Shown here: in pieces, positions 47,354 through 56,425 of the stretch
Layout: every line of letters begins with the position of its first letter
Position numbering within the stretch: the first letter of the stretch is position 1
Assembly: GCF_004355185.1 (NCBI RefSeq)
Contig: NZ_CP037922.1
Span: 3,938,001 to 4,002,000 of the forward strand
DNA: 64,000 nt
Origin: Hymenobacter radiodurans
GTDB taxonomy: Bacteria; Bacteroidota; Bacteroidia; Cytophagales; Hymenobacteraceae
Direction: 5' to 3'
Position numbers and translations under genes: made by a program
The notes under the pieces: model-generated
Databases searched by the model: none
What the model was told of the DNA's origin: nothing
Seen by the model: the letters and a program-made list of their open reading frames with translations, nothing else

Positions 47354-47388
47354 AAAAAGCGGCAAGCCACACGGCTTGCCGCTTTTTT
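47354..47388 (+). terminator. Intrinsic terminator after the OmpA/TSP3 gene
   Basis: AAAAAGCGGCAAGCC and GGCTTGCCGCTTTTTT form a perfect stem with an ACAC loop. Confidence 0.95.
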
Positions 47389-47403
47389 GTTGCCCGAACA
47401 TCA

Positions 47404-47482
47404 ACATCCCCTCCTCAGATGAGGAGGAGATGTTGTCGCGAAGTGGCAACTGGGGTGGTTGAGGTCGTTGTTTAGTTGTTTG
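47404..47482. repeat. Family B repeat, copy 1
   Basis: CCCCTCCTCAGATGAGGAGG is followed by CTGGGGTGGTTGAGGTCGTT and GTTTAGTTGTTTGG. The same two blocks recur at 56166-56247 and, inverted, at 56426-56516. Confidence 0.8.
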
Positions 47483-47599
47483 GCTGGGCAATTGACTACA
47501 TAATCTCAGCAACGACAAGACGCAAAGTATTGCGTCTCTACATTGTTCTGATTAGTACTGTACACATCCGTTCATTGCAATTTTCAATACCGAACACTC

Positions 47600-47615
47600 T
47601 GTCCAATAATGGACA
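47600..47615 (+). promoter_or_regulatory. Palindromic enhancer-type site, copy 1
   Basis: TGTCCAATAATGGACA is a perfect 16-bp inverted repeat starting exactly 80 bp upstream of the sigma-54-like element at 47680. It is the same arrangement as at 51139. It is the probable binding site of the NtrC-type regulator at 54776. Confidence 0.75.
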
Positions 47616-47679
47616 CCTTATCAACTGCTTACCACTTCCTGATTTCCATTAAATTATTCATTATTAGATAGTTAATCCG

Positions 47680-47697
47680 TTGGCATAGGGCTTGGCT
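47680..47697 (+). promoter_or_regulatory. Sigma-54-like promoter of the adaptor/TolC operon
   Basis: TTGGCATAGGGCTTGGCT resembles TGGCAC-N5-TTGC but has TTGG in the -12 part. It lies 36 bp before the ATG at 47733. The sequence is nearly the same as at 51219. Confidence 0.7.
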
Positions 47698-47732
47698 ACT
47701 TAGATAGAAAACCACCTCATTTCTATCTAAAA

Positions 47733-48980
47733 ATGGACAGAGCTATTTCTCCCGCCACAAAAAGCAAGCGCCGTCGCCGTACCTGGCTGCTAGCCGGACT
47801 CGTGGTGCTGGGAGTGGTGGTGGTGCTGGTTGCCTTTCGGGGAGTACTGAAGCCGAGCATCAACCGCCACGATATTCTCACGACCAAAGTCGAAATAGGT
47901 GATGTAGAGGCGGCACTAACGGCCACTGGCTTCGTGATTCCGGGACGCGAGGCCGTGATTACCAGTCCTATTCAATCGACGGTGCGCCGGGTAGTGGTGC
48001 CGGTGGGCAGCGCGATACAACCGGGCCAGACAATTCTGGAGCTAGACAAGGAATTGACCAGCAGCGAACTAGCCAAGCTACAGGATGGGCAGCTGCAAAA
48101 CCGCAACAAGAGTACCCAGCTCAACCTAACGATGGAGCGCACCCTGAACGACCTGCAAAGTCAGGCCCAGGTGCAGCAGGTCAAGATTCGGAGCCAGGAA
48201 TCGACGCTCCGCGACGAAGAGCATTTGCTGAAAATAGGGAGCGGCACAGCCGAAAGCGTGCGGCAGGCTGAGCTAAATCTGCACCTAGCCAAGCTGGAGC
48301 TAAAGCGCCTCCAAGATCAGATTCGCAATCAGCGCCAGGCCAACGCGGCCGATACCCGCGAGTTGGGCTTCACCATGCAGATTCAGGACCGCAACATCAC
48401 GGAGCTAGCCCGCAAGTTAGGCCAGGCCGACATCAGCGCCCAGCAGCCCGGCGTGCTGACGTGGGTGAATGAAGACATTGGTGCCACTGTGAACCAGGGC
48501 GACGTGCTGGCCCGCGTAGCCGACCTGAGCAGCTTTCGGGTGCGCGCCACCATTGCCGATGCTTACGCCGAGGCACTGCACGTGGGCGACCCCATAGTTG
48601 TGAGGGTAAACGACACGGACCTGCGCGGCAGCATCAGCGCCGTGAGCCCGGCCGTGGATAAGGGCGCAGTAACGTTTTATGCCAAGCTTGATGACGACCA
48701 CCATCCCTTGCTGCGCTCCAACCTGCGCGTGGATGTGTATGTGGTAACCAAAGCGCATACGAAGGTGCTGCGCGTCAAAAACGGCCCTTTCTACCAAGGT
48801 GGTACTGAGCAGGCAGTGTTTGTGGTGCGAGGCGATAAAGCCGAGCGCCGCACGGTAACCTTCGGCGACAGCAATTTCGACTTCGTGCAGGTAACCAACG
48901 GCCTGCAACCCGGCGACGAGATTATTCTGACCGATATGAAGGATCGTGAAGAAACCCGTGAGCTAACCATCAAGCAATAA
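47733..48980 (+). CDS. Efflux membrane-fusion (HlyD/MacA-type) adaptor
   Basis: 415 residues. A single N-terminal membrane segment (TWLLAGLVVLGVVVVLVAF) has no cleavage site. It is followed by the split barrel-sandwich domain (GFVIPGREAVITSPIQSTVRRVVVPVGSAIQPGQTILELD), a long coiled coil (about residues 105-205), the second lipoyl half (SAQQPGVLTWVNEDIGATVNQGDVLARVADLS), and beta-barrel and proximal domains to the end. It bridges the inner-membrane permeases and the TolC channel. It starts the first sigma-54-type unit, with tolC-like 6 bp downstream. It acts with the ABC genes at 51394-54670, by inference from order and shared promoter sites. Confidence 0.9.
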   Translation: MDRAISPATKSKRRRRTWLLAGLVVLGVVVVLVAFRGVLKPSINRHDILTTKVEIGDVEAALTATGFVIPGREAVITSPIQSTVRRVVVPVGSAIQPGQTILELDKELTSSELAKLQDGQLQNRNKSTQLNLTMERTLNDLQSQAQVQQVKIRSQESTLRDEEHLLKIGSGTAESVRQAELNLHLAKLELKRLQDQIRNQRQANAADTRELGFTMQIQDRNITELARKLGQADISAQQPGVLTWVNEDIGATVNQGDVLARVADLSSFRVRATIADAYAEALHVGDPIVVRVNDTDLRGSISAVSPAVDKGAVTFYAKLDDDHHPLLRSNLRVDVYVVTKAHTKVLRVKNGPFYQGGTEQAVFVVRGDKAERRTVTFGDSNFDFVQVTNGLQPGDEIILTDMKDREETRELTIKQ

Positions 48981-48986
48981 CGCGCC

Positions 48987-50471
48987 ATGCTACGCTCAAA
49001 AATGCCCCCCAGAGCCCTACGTAACGGTCTGCGCGCCGTTAGCGTTGCCTTATTGCTTGCCGTTGCTCCTGCCGCCCACGCCCAGCAACAGCTTAGCCTT
49101 CCTCAGGTAATTGAGCTGGCTCTTGATCAATCGGCCGTAGCCCAGCAGGCTCAGACGAGCCGCGAAACTAGCTACTGGCGCTGGCGCACCTACCGCGCGG
49201 CCTACATGCCCCAGCTGTCGTTGCAGGGCACTGTTCCCGATTTCAGCCGGGTAATTGCCCCCGTTATTCAGCCCGACGGCACCACCGACTTTCGGGCCGT
49301 ACGCATCAACAACTCCAACCTGGCCGTGACAATGAGCCAGAACATTGGGCTCACTGGGGGGCAAATTTTCGTCAGCTCCGATGTGCAGCGCTTCGATGAC
49401 TTCGACCGCAAGCAGCGGCGCTACAACACTACGCCCGCCATCATTGGACTCAGCCAACCTATCGGCGGCTACAACCGGCTGTATTGGGCGCGCCGCATCG
49501 AGCCCCTGCGCTATGAAGAATCGCAGCGGCAGTTTGTGGCCCAGCGCGAAAACATTGCCCAGCGCATAGCAGAGCTATATTTTGACGTATTGCAGCAGCA
49601 GGTAAACGCCGAAGTAGCGGGCCAGAACGTGCGCGCAAATGAGGAAATGCTGCGCATGGGCAAGGAGCGCTACCAGCTTGGCCGGCTGTCGCAGAACGAC
49701 CTGTTGCAGCTCGAAGTAAACCTGCTCACGGCCCGGCGCAATCAGGGCCAGGCCGTGCTGGATGCCCAGAATGCGGCCCTGGAGTTGCAAAACTACACCA
49801 GCATTGGCGGCACCACCGTTTCCTTGCAAGTTCCTCCGGCCCCGGCTCTGCTCGCGGTAGCGCCGGATAAAGCGCTGAACTTGGCCCGCCAACACCGCAG
49901 CGAGATGCTGACCTTTCAGCGTCAGCTGCTGCAAGCCGACAGCAGCGTGGCGGGGGCCAAAGGCACCACTGGTCTGCAAGCCAGCCTGACCGCTAATCTG
50001 GGCTACGTAAACCGCGCCGACCGTTTCCTCGACAGCTACCAAGATCCCCTGAACCAGCAGCAGGTACGGCTGGCCTTCTCAATGCCGCTTGTGGATTGGG
50101 GCCGGCAGAAATCTATTATCAAAACCGCCGAGCTGACGCGCCAGCAGGTGCAGCGCAACGTGCAGCAAAGCCAGGCCACCTTCGAGCAAACGGTGCTGAC
50201 GCAAGCTGCCCAACTAAGTACTTTAAGTGAGCAGCTGGCCCTGGCCGCTCGCGCCGATACGCTGGCCCAGCGCCGCTACGATATTGCCCGCGCCACCTAC
50301 CAGGTAGGCCGCTATAGCCTCACTGATCTGAATATTGCCTTGTCGGAGAAAGATCAGGCTAAGCGCGCCTATATCGTGGCGCTGCGGGCGGGTTGGGTAG
50401 CCTACTACCGCTTGCGGGCCCTTACGCTTTATGACTTTGAGCGGCAGCGCCCCTTAGTCGAGAACCCGTAA
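48987..50471 (+). CDS. TolC family outer-membrane efflux channel
   Basis: 494 residues with signal VSVALLLAVAPAAHAQQ after a short positive stretch. The two OEP repeats are visible, the first around ELALDQSAVAQQAQTSRETSYWRWRTYRAAYMPQL and the second around ALNLARQHRSEMLTFQRQLLQADSSVAGAK, with long helices between. VGRYSLTDLNIALSEKDQAKRAYIVALRAGWVAYYRLRALTLYDFE closes it. It forms the periplasm-spanning exit duct. It starts 6 bp after the adaptor and is followed by a long hairpin that ends the unit. Confidence 0.9.
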   Translation: MLRSKMPPRALRNGLRAVSVALLLAVAPAAHAQQQLSLPQVIELALDQSAVAQQAQTSRETSYWRWRTYRAAYMPQLSLQGTVPDFSRVIAPVIQPDGTTDFRAVRINNSNLAVTMSQNIGLTGGQIFVSSDVQRFDDFDRKQRRYNTTPAIIGLSQPIGGYNRLYWARRIEPLRYEESQRQFVAQRENIAQRIAELYFDVLQQQVNAEVAGQNVRANEEMLRMGKERYQLGRLSQNDLLQLEVNLLTARRNQGQAVLDAQNAALELQNYTSIGGTTVSLQVPPAPALLAVAPDKALNLARQHRSEMLTFQRQLLQADSSVAGAKGTTGLQASLTANLGYVNRADRFLDSYQDPLNQQQVRLAFSMPLVDWGRQKSIIKTAELTRQQVQRNVQQSQATFEQTVLTQAAQLSTLSEQLALAARADTLAQRRYDIARATYQVGRYSLTDLNIALSEKDQAKRAYIVALRAGWVAYYRLRALTLYDFERQRPLVENP

Positions 50472-50491
50472 TGAGGTAGTTAGCTCCGAGT

Positions 50492-50563
50492 AAGCCCCTA
50501 CGGGGTGGGGATGGCCTGAAAAGCTATTGGTTTTCAGGCCATCCCCACCCCGTAGGGGCTTAT
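50492..50563. terminator. Long perfect hairpin between convergent genes
   Basis: TAAGCCCCTACGGGGTGGGG... and its complement ...CCCCACCCCGTAGGGGCTTA pair over about 32 bp with a short loop. It is longer than a usual terminator and may be another palindromic repeat serving as one. Confidence 0.8.
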
Positions 50564-50588
50564 TTTATCTAATTAATAACAGGTTGTT

Positions 50589-50984
50589 CTATTGATTGGC
50601 CGCGGGCAGGTTAGTGTTCCAGATGTCCTGGTGAAGTCGCCATTGCCCCTCTTGCTCCTTCCACACCACGAGGTATTTGCCCTCATCCATCTGCTGCCCA
50701 TCGGCACCAAACAGTGTGTAAGTCCCCAGTTCAATGGCCGTATCCTCTAGCTCTTCCACTTCTCGGGTTTTCAGCTTTACTTTCTTGACACCCATATCTA
50801 TGGCCCCTTGCCAAAAAGCCTGCACACCAGCTACGCCTTGAATTGGCTCCATACCTGTTGGAAGCAGACTGCCATCAGGAGTATATAGGGCAGCTATAGC
50901 AGCGGCATCGCCCCGCTCAAAACCCGATTCAAACATGTCATTAGCACGCCGAATTTCGGCGCCGATACTGGTGGTAGTAGGCAT
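50589..50984 (-). CDS. SnoaL/DUF4440-like (NTF2 fold) protein
   Basis: 131 residues from ATG 50984 (MPTTTSIGAEIRRANDMFE); the upstream extension is hydrophobic and unlike the family. The NTF2-like cone is seen in the helix FESGFERGDAAAIAALYTPDGSLLPTGMEPIQGVAGVQAFWQGAI and strands DTAIELGTYTLFG, GKYLVVWKEQEGQWRLHQDIWNTN. Such proteins include ketosteroid-isomerase-like enzymes and proteins with no known substrate. It is convergent with tolC-like and divergent from the ABC operon, so a link to the exporter is not evident. Confidence 0.8.
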   Translation of the reverse strand: MPTTTSIGAEIRRANDMFESGFERGDAAAIAALYTPDGSLLPTGMEPIQGVAGVQAFWQGAIDMGVKKVKLKTREVEELEDTAIELGTYTLFGADGQQMDEGKYLVVWKEQEGQWRLHQDIWNTNLPAANQ

Positions 50985-51138
50985 AAGGGTGAGATTTGGG
51001 TGAACCTGAATTATAAGTAATATATAAACTAATCTAAATAAAAAACAATGTGTAGCGATACTTATCCATCTGCTGAAGAGCATTAATGCACAACTGCTTG
51101 CCAGAAGCGCACACGCCTCACCTCATATCCGAACACCT

Positions 51139-51154
51139 TGTCCATTTCTGGACA
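51139..51154 (+). promoter_or_regulatory. Palindromic enhancer-type site, copy 2
   Basis: TGTCCATTTCTGGACA has the same half-sites as the copy at 47600 with a different 4-bp centre, and starts exactly 80 bp upstream of the promoter element at 51219. Both sites are preceded by CGAACACYYTG... context. Confidence 0.75.
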
Positions 51155-51218
51155 CTATTTATAAAATCGTGACGCTTACTAATTCATATAAAATATTGGT
51201 AAACAATATTTTATGCTA

Positions 51219-51236
51219 TTGGCATAGCGCTTGGCT
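51219..51236 (+). promoter_or_regulatory. Sigma-54-like promoter of the ABC operon
   Basis: TTGGCATAGCGCTTGGCT differs from the copy at 47680 by one base. It would start transcription near 51248, about 145 bp before the ATPase ATG at 51394. Confidence 0.7.
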
Positions 51237-51393
51237 AATAAGATAAGAACCGGCCCTCCAATGCCTCATAACCGGACAGTAAGTCCCGATTCTATATCAT
51301 CTCCGCTACACTTCACCTGCTTTTGCCATGATCTCCACTGCCACACAGCCTCGTCCTGCTTCACCTTCGTCCACTTTTTCTACCGCGCCGCCC

Positions 51394-52062
51394 ATGATTA
51401 AGCTCACCGACATTGAGAAAGTATACCAGACCAAAACCATCGAAACGGTGGCGCTGAACCGCGTGAATTTGAGCATCAATAAGGGTGAGTTCGTGTCGGT
51501 GATGGGACCGTCGGGCTGCGGTAAATCCACGCTGCTGAGCATCATCGGGCTGCTCGATGAGCCTACGGGGGGCATTTTAGAGTTGGATGGACGTCCCGTG
51601 AAGTCGTACTCCGATAAGGAATTGGCGCATCTGCGCAATCAGAAAATCGGCTTCGTCTTTCAGAGCTATCATCTGATCAACGACCTCTCGGTGCTCGACA
51701 ACGTGGAGTTGCCCTTGCTCTACCGCGCCGGCGTGGGGGGCAAAGAGCGGCGCCAACGGGCCCACGAAGCCCTCGACAAAGTAGGTTTGAGTGCCCGCAC
51801 TACGCACTTTCCCAGCCAGCTTTCCGGTGGTCAGCGCCAGCGCGTAGCCATCGCCCGGGCCCTAGCGGGCCGCCCCGAAATCATCCTGGCCGACGAGCCT
51901 ACCGGCAACCTTGACTCGGTGATGGGCGAGGAAATTATGGACTTGCTGCTGACGCTGAATCGGGAGGAAGGCACCACCATCGTGATGGTAACCCACGACG
52001 AGCATCAGGCGCTTAAAACGGAGCGGTTAATCCGCTTTTTCGACGGCAGCCAGGTGCAATAA
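51394..52062 (+). CDS. ABC transporter ATP-binding protein (MacB/LolD type)
   Basis: 222 residues from ATG 51394 (MIKLTDIEKVYQTKTIETVALNRVN); an ATG 22 codons upstream adds an unusual Ser/Thr/Pro stretch. Walker A is GPSGCGKST, followed by the Q-loop VFQSYHLINDLSVLDNVELPL, signature LSGGQRQRVAIARALA, Walker B IILADEPTGNLDS and H-loop MVTHDEHQA. It powers the two FtsX-type permeases downstream. It is the first gene of the second sigma-54-type unit. A palindromic repeat (52086) separates it from the permeases, which may temper read-through. Confidence 0.92.
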   Translation: MIKLTDIEKVYQTKTIETVALNRVNLSINKGEFVSVMGPSGCGKSTLLSIIGLLDEPTGGILELDGRPVKSYSDKELAHLRNQKIGFVFQSYHLINDLSVLDNVELPLLYRAGVGGKERRQRAHEALDKVGLSARTTHFPSQLSGGQRQRVAIARALAGRPEIILADEPTGNLDSVMGEEIMDLLLTLNREEGTTIVMVTHDEHQALKTERLIRFFDGSQVQ

Positions 52063-52085
52063 ATCAATTAAGAATAAGCCATAAC

Positions 52086-52177
52086 GTCATGCAGAGCGCA
52101 GCGAAGCATCTCGCTCGCGGTAGTAAGATTAGTACTCTTAGTAAACACGCGAGATGCTTCGCTGCGCTCTGCATGAC
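52086..52177. repeat. Palindromic repeat, family A copy 2
   Basis: GTCATGCAGAGCGCAGCGAA and TTCGCTGCGCTCTGCATGAC form the outer arms; AGCATCTCG/CGAGATGCT continue the pairing. It closely matches the copy at 43476. It lies inside the ABC operon, between ATPase and permease. Confidence 0.9.
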
Positions 52178-52199
52178 CGCCTAATAACATTCTAAACCC

Positions 52200-53447
52200 A
52201 TGCTTCTTTCCTATCTAAAAATCGCCTGGAAGGTCTTGCTACGGCGCAAGTTTTTCACCTTTATCAGCCTGTTCGGTATCAGCTTTACGCTGATGGTGTT
52301 GCTGGTGATTGTAGCCATGTCCGACCACATTCAGGGCGCCCACGCCCCGGAGTCGCGCATTAAGCGCCTCGCGTTTATCACGTTTATAAGCCAGGGCTTT
52401 GCGGATGGGGGGCAAATGAATACCCCGCCCAGTCCCTACTTTCTGGAAAAGTATGTGCGTTCGATGAAGACGCCCGAGAAAATAACTTTTTACTCGATGT
52501 TTAACTCCACGCCCAGCTACGTGGGCAACAAGAAGCTGGAGCTCGACTTAAAGTTTACCGACAACGTGTTCTGGGATGTGTTCGATTTCCACTTCCTCGA
52601 CGGCAAGCCCTACAACGCCAACGATCTGCGCGATGCCAACCGGGTAGTAGTTATTTCGGAAACCACGGCCCGCGAATACTTCGGCACGGCCGAGGGCGTA
52701 GTGGGCCGCATGATTGAAGTAGATCAGACCAAGTTTCGGGTGATGGGCGTGGTGAGCGACGTGCCAGTGATGCGCTTCAACTCCTACGCCGAGGTGTGGG
52801 CCCCCATGACCACCACCAAGGCCGACATTCGCGACCCTGCTCTGGCGGGCGAGTATTTCGCGGCGCTGCTGGCCCCGGAAGGCACCGACCTGGCAACTAT
52901 CGACGCGGAGTATCAGCAGGTGCTGAAGGGCGTGGTCAATCCTAACCCCGATATCAAGTCTCTGTACTCCCACGCTGACGGCCTGCTGGCCACGTTTACA
53001 CGTCAATTTCTGGGGGAGGGCGAGTCGGAATCATCCAAAATCACGGTATTCTATTTTATCATCTTTGGTCTGGCTTTGCTGTTCATGACGTTGCCGGCGC
53101 TGAACCTGGTGAACATTAACCTGAGTCGGATCATGGATCGCAGCTCGGAAATAGGCGTGCGCAAAGCATTTGGAGCTACCAGTAATACCCTGGTGGGGCA
53201 ATTTCTGATTGAGAATATCTTCCTTACGCTGCTGGGCGGACTGCTCGGGCTGCTGCTAGCGTACGTCGCCTTACACTTTATCAGCGACTCCAACTTTATT
53301 CCTTACGCCCAATTCACTTTGAATCTACGGGTGTTTGCCTGGGCTCTGCTGGCGGTAGTGTTTTTCGGGGTGCTGTCGGGGGTGTATCCGGCCTTCAAAA
53401 TGTCGAGAGTACAGCCCATTCAAGCCCTGAAAGGCGGCACCAACTAA
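52200..53447 (+). CDS. MacB/FtsX-type ABC transporter permease, first
   Basis: 415 residues. The first membrane segment (FFTFISLFGISFTLMVLLVIVAM) is followed by a large periplasmic MacB core domain (about 45-275) and three C-terminal segments: FYFIIFGLALLFMTLPALNLVNI, the coupling helix region RSSEIGVRKAFGAT, IFLTLLGGLLGLLLAYVALHF and FAWALLAVVFFGVLSGVYPA. SRVQPIQALKGG is the usual end. It exports or extrudes substrate by a periplasmic mechanotransmission cycle, as in MacB. It pairs with the next gene, 26 bp away. Confidence 0.92.
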   Translation: MLLSYLKIAWKVLLRRKFFTFISLFGISFTLMVLLVIVAMSDHIQGAHAPESRIKRLAFITFISQGFADGGQMNTPPSPYFLEKYVRSMKTPEKITFYSMFNSTPSYVGNKKLELDLKFTDNVFWDVFDFHFLDGKPYNANDLRDANRVVVISETTAREYFGTAEGVVGRMIEVDQTKFRVMGVVSDVPVMRFNSYAEVWAPMTTTKADIRDPALAGEYFAALLAPEGTDLATIDAEYQQVLKGVVNPNPDIKSLYSHADGLLATFTRQFLGEGESESSKITVFYFIIFGLALLFMTLPALNLVNINLSRIMDRSSEIGVRKAFGATSNTLVGQFLIENIFLTLLGGLLGLLLAYVALHFISDSNFIPYAQFTLNLRVFAWALLAVVFFGVLSGVYPAFKMSRVQPIQALKGGTN

Positions 53448-53473
53448 TCGTATTTTCCTAGCCTCTTCCTCCC

Positions 53474-54670
53474 ATGATACGTCATCTGTTTACCCTGATT
53501 TGGAACCGTAAGCGGTCCAACATGCTGCTGATTGTGGAAATCGTGCTGTCCTTTTTCGTGCTCTTTGTGGTGAGCAGTCTGCTCGTGTACAATATATACT
53601 ACTACCGCCTGCCTATGGGCTTCGATTACAATAATGTGTGGGAAATCAACATGAACCCCGGTGCCGACACGGTAGCATTCAATCAGAAGCTTCACCTTAC
53701 CATGCAGCGCTTAAAAGCCACTAAAGGCGTGGTTGGCGTGAGCAAAACGGGTAGCAATACGCCCTTCTCCTTTAGCGGGATGAACGGCCACCTGCACTAC
53801 AAAGGCAAGAAAAGCCCACTTACCAAAAACTACGACGCCGATGATGATTTACGGGATGTGCTGAAGCTACATGTGATAGAAGGTCGTTGGTTTGACAAGC
53901 GCGATGTGGCCAGTACCCGCAAGCCCATTATTATCAACCAAGCCTTCAGAAACGCTATGTTTCCGGGAGAGAAGGCGGTGGGCAAAATTTTGACCGACGC
54001 GAAAGGCGAAAATGAATCACAGGTGATAGGCGTGGTAGACTACTACCGTTCAGCCAATGATTTTGCTGAAGATGAGCCCATCAACTTTCGACGCAGAGCG
54101 CTGGACTACGACGTTTCCACTAAAAAACTATCCTATGAGCGTCCCAGCTTACTGGTGCGCGTGCAGCCAGGCAGCGGTGCCATACTGGAGCAGCAATTGA
54201 TTAAGGAAATATCTGGCGTGGCCAAGGGCTGGTCGGTGACAGTAAACTCCTTGGCTCAGAACCGCGTGACGCAGCTGAAAGTCGTGGTCACGCCTTTCAT
54301 CGTGCTGGGCTTCGTGTGCGGATTTCTGATTCTGAACGTGGGGCTGGGTCTGTTTGGGGTGCTGTGGTACAACATCAACCAGCGCAAAGCTGAGATTGGT
54401 CTGCGGCGGGCCCTGGGTGCCACCGGCGCCGGCATTGGGGGGCAATTTTTGAGTGAAATGCTGGTTGTCACCACCTTGGGGGTAGCGCTGGGCATGCTGC
54501 TAGCCGTACAATTTCCATTGCTGGGCGTCTTTGGTGTCGCGTCGGGGGTGTACTTGCAGGCCATGCTGTTGGCTACGATTATCATCTTCGCACTCACCGC
54601 CATTTGCGCCTGGCAGCCTAGCCGCATTGCCGCTGGCATTCAGCCCGCTGTGTCGTTGCGCGAAGAGTAA
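53474..54670 (+). CDS. MacB/FtsX-type ABC transporter permease, second
   Basis: 398 residues. MIRHLFTLIWNRKRSNMLLIVEIVLSFFVLFVVSSLLVYNIYYY holds the first membrane segment. The periplasmic core follows, then three segments (VVTPFIVLGFVCGFLILNVGLGLFGVLWYN, MLVVTTLGVALGMLLAVQFPLLGVF, MLLATIIIFALTAICAWQPS), with RKAEIGLRRALGATGAGIGGQF as the coupling region. It resembles the first permease in layout but not closely in sequence, so the exporter is a heterodimer. It ends 105 bp before the regulator gene, with an inverted repeat between them. Confidence 0.92.
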   Translation: MIRHLFTLIWNRKRSNMLLIVEIVLSFFVLFVVSSLLVYNIYYYRLPMGFDYNNVWEINMNPGADTVAFNQKLHLTMQRLKATKGVVGVSKTGSNTPFSFSGMNGHLHYKGKKSPLTKNYDADDDLRDVLKLHVIEGRWFDKRDVASTRKPIIINQAFRNAMFPGEKAVGKILTDAKGENESQVIGVVDYYRSANDFAEDEPINFRRRALDYDVSTKKLSYERPSLLVRVQPGSGAILEQQLIKEISGVAKGWSVTVNSLAQNRVTQLKVVVTPFIVLGFVCGFLILNVGLGLFGVLWYNINQRKAEIGLRRALGATGAGIGGQFLSEMLVVTTLGVALGMLLAVQFPLLGVFGVASGVYLQAMLLATIIIFALTAICAWQPSRIAAGIQPAVSLREE

Positions 54671-54683
54671 GCCTGTGCCTGCC

Positions 54684-54730
54684 GCCGTGGCATTGCCAGG
54701 CTCCGCAATAGAGCTTGGCATTGCCACGGC
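54684..54730. repeat. Inverted repeat between permease and regulator genes
   Basis: GCCGTGGCATTGCCA and TGGCATTGCCACGGC are perfect inverse complements around a 17-bp loop. No T-run follows, so it could be a processing or weak attenuation hairpin. Confidence 0.6.
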
Positions 54731-54775
54731 ACTTTCAAATTTCCGCCCTAACCTCGTTCTTCGCCTTTCTGCGCT

Positions 54776-56155
54776 ATGATTCTGATTATTGATGACGATG
54801 TGGCCGTACGCACCTCGTTGGGACTGTTGCTGAAGCAGGCTGGCTACCAAACCAAAGGGGTAGCCACGCCGGCCGAGGCACTGCAAAGCTTGCAGGAGGC
54901 AGCGCCCCAACTGATGCTTATGGATATGAACTTCTCACTCGATACGAGTGGGCAGGATGGGCTTGCCTTGCTGGGTTTGGTCAAGAAAATTGCCCCCCAG
55001 GTGCCCGTTATCCTCATCACGGGCTGGGGCTCTATCTCGTTGGCCGTGGAAGGCATCAAAGCGGGCGCGGCGGAGTTCGTGACGAAGCCCTGGAATAATG
55101 AGGCCCTGCTTCAAACGATTCGCACGATTCTGAGTTTACCGGATGCTTCGGCCAAAGAGGATATGCTCAGCCGGCGAGAGCTCGACAAGCGCTACGATTT
55201 TGCCAACATCGTCGGCACCGATCCGCAGCTACTGCACTTGCTGCGCAGCGTGGGTCAGGTAGCCACCACCGATGCGTCGGTGCTTATTGAGGGCGAAAGT
55301 GGCACGGGCAAAGAGCTAATTGCGGAGGCCATTCACCACAACAGTCACCGCCGCGACAATCCCTTCGTAAAAGTGAACCTGGGGGCATTTCGGCGTCGTT
55401 GTTTGAGAGTGAGATGTTCGGGCACCGTCGGGGGCTTTTACCGATGCCAAAGCCGACCGCGTGGGCCGCTTCGAGCTGGCCAACAAAGGCACCATCTTCT
55501 TGGACGAAATCGGCGAGCTGGACCTGAGCAGCCAGGTAAAATTGTTGCGCGTACTCCAGGACCGCACCTACGAAGTGCTCGGCGATAGCCGCCCCCGCAC
55601 CCTCGATATCCGCGTGATTTGCGCCACCAATCGTAATCTGGCGGAGCTGGTGCGCGAGGGCCGCTTCCGCGAAGACTTATTCTACCGCATCAACCTGATC
55701 ACCGTACGCCTGCCCGCCCTGCGTGAGCGGCCCGACGATATTCCGCTGCTGGTTAATTTCTTTGTTCAGAACCTGCGCACCACCTACCACCGGCCGGCCC
55801 TGCGCATTAGTACGGCGGCTCTGCACTGGCTGCGCACGCTGCCTCTGGCAGGCAATATTCGAGAGCTGAAAAACCTGGTGGAACGGGCCGTGCTAGTAAG
55901 CGGCAAAGACGAGCTAGGGCCCGAAGACTTCCAGGCTCACTTCCAAAAAATGCCCCAAGAAATGCGGAGAGCACCGATTTGCCCCCAGTCGGCACGATGA
56001 CTCTCGACGAACTGGAGTCGCAGATGATTCGCAAATCGATGGAACACTACAGCGGCAATGTGAGCCGCGTAGCCAAAGCCTTGGGACTAAGCCGGGGTGC
56101 TTTATACCGTCGCTTGGAGAAGTTCGGTATTCCATATGATACGGCCGAAAAGTAA
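54776..56155 (+). CDS. NtrC-type sigma-54-dependent response regulator, three single-base losses
   Basis: Receiver domain MILIIDDDVAVRTSLGLLLKQAGY with phospho-acceptor in MDMNFS. The AAA+ domain has Walker A ESGTGKEL, the GAFTDA loop that touches sigma-54, and FLDEIGELDLSSQVKLLRVLQ; a Fis-type helix-turn-helix ends the protein (VSRVAKALGLSRGALYRRLEKFG). The frame is lost in G5 tracts 55381-55385 and 55430-55434 and C5 tract 55982-55986; adding one base each restores VNLGGISASLFESEMFGHRRGAFTDA and a 460-residue protein. It is the probable activator of the promoters at 47680 and 51219, binding TGTCCA-N4-TGGACA. If the losses were real the regulator would be non-functional, which is unlikely given the conserved sites. 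Confidence 0.92.
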
Positions 56156-56165
56156 AATCTGAGAA

Positions 56166-56247
56166 CGACCAACTCCCCTCCTCAGCTGAGGAGGGGACGC
56201 GGCGCCGCAGGCGACGCTGGGGTGGTTGAGGTCGTTGTTTGGTTGTT
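56166..56247. repeat. Family B repeat, copy 2
   Basis: CCCCTCCTCAGCTGAGGAGG, a GC-rich palindrome (GGCGCCGC...), CTGGGGTGGTTGAGGTCGTT and GTTTGGTTGTT. It matches the copy at 47404. Confidence 0.8.
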
Positions 56248-56253
56248 ATGAAA

Positions 56254-56419
56254 GACCGTCATGCTTGATCTGGCGTCCGCTTGTCGAAGCATCTCGCGTG
56301 CAATGGTAATCTCAATGAAGCGGGAAAGATGCTCCGGCAAGCGAACGCCAGATCAAGCATGAAAATTAGTGTGGTAACGACCGCGAGCGAGATGCTCCGC
56401 TACCTCTCTGCATGACCGC
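56254..56419. repeat. Family A-like compound palindrome, copy 3
   Basis: Outer arms GACCGTCATG and CATGAC-CGC, with an inner long arm pair (CATGCTTGATCTGGCG / CGCCAGATCAAGCATG) and family A cores (AGCATCTCGCG and GCGAGATGCT). It sits between two inverted family B copies. Confidence 0.8.
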
Positions 56420-56425
56420 TTTTTA

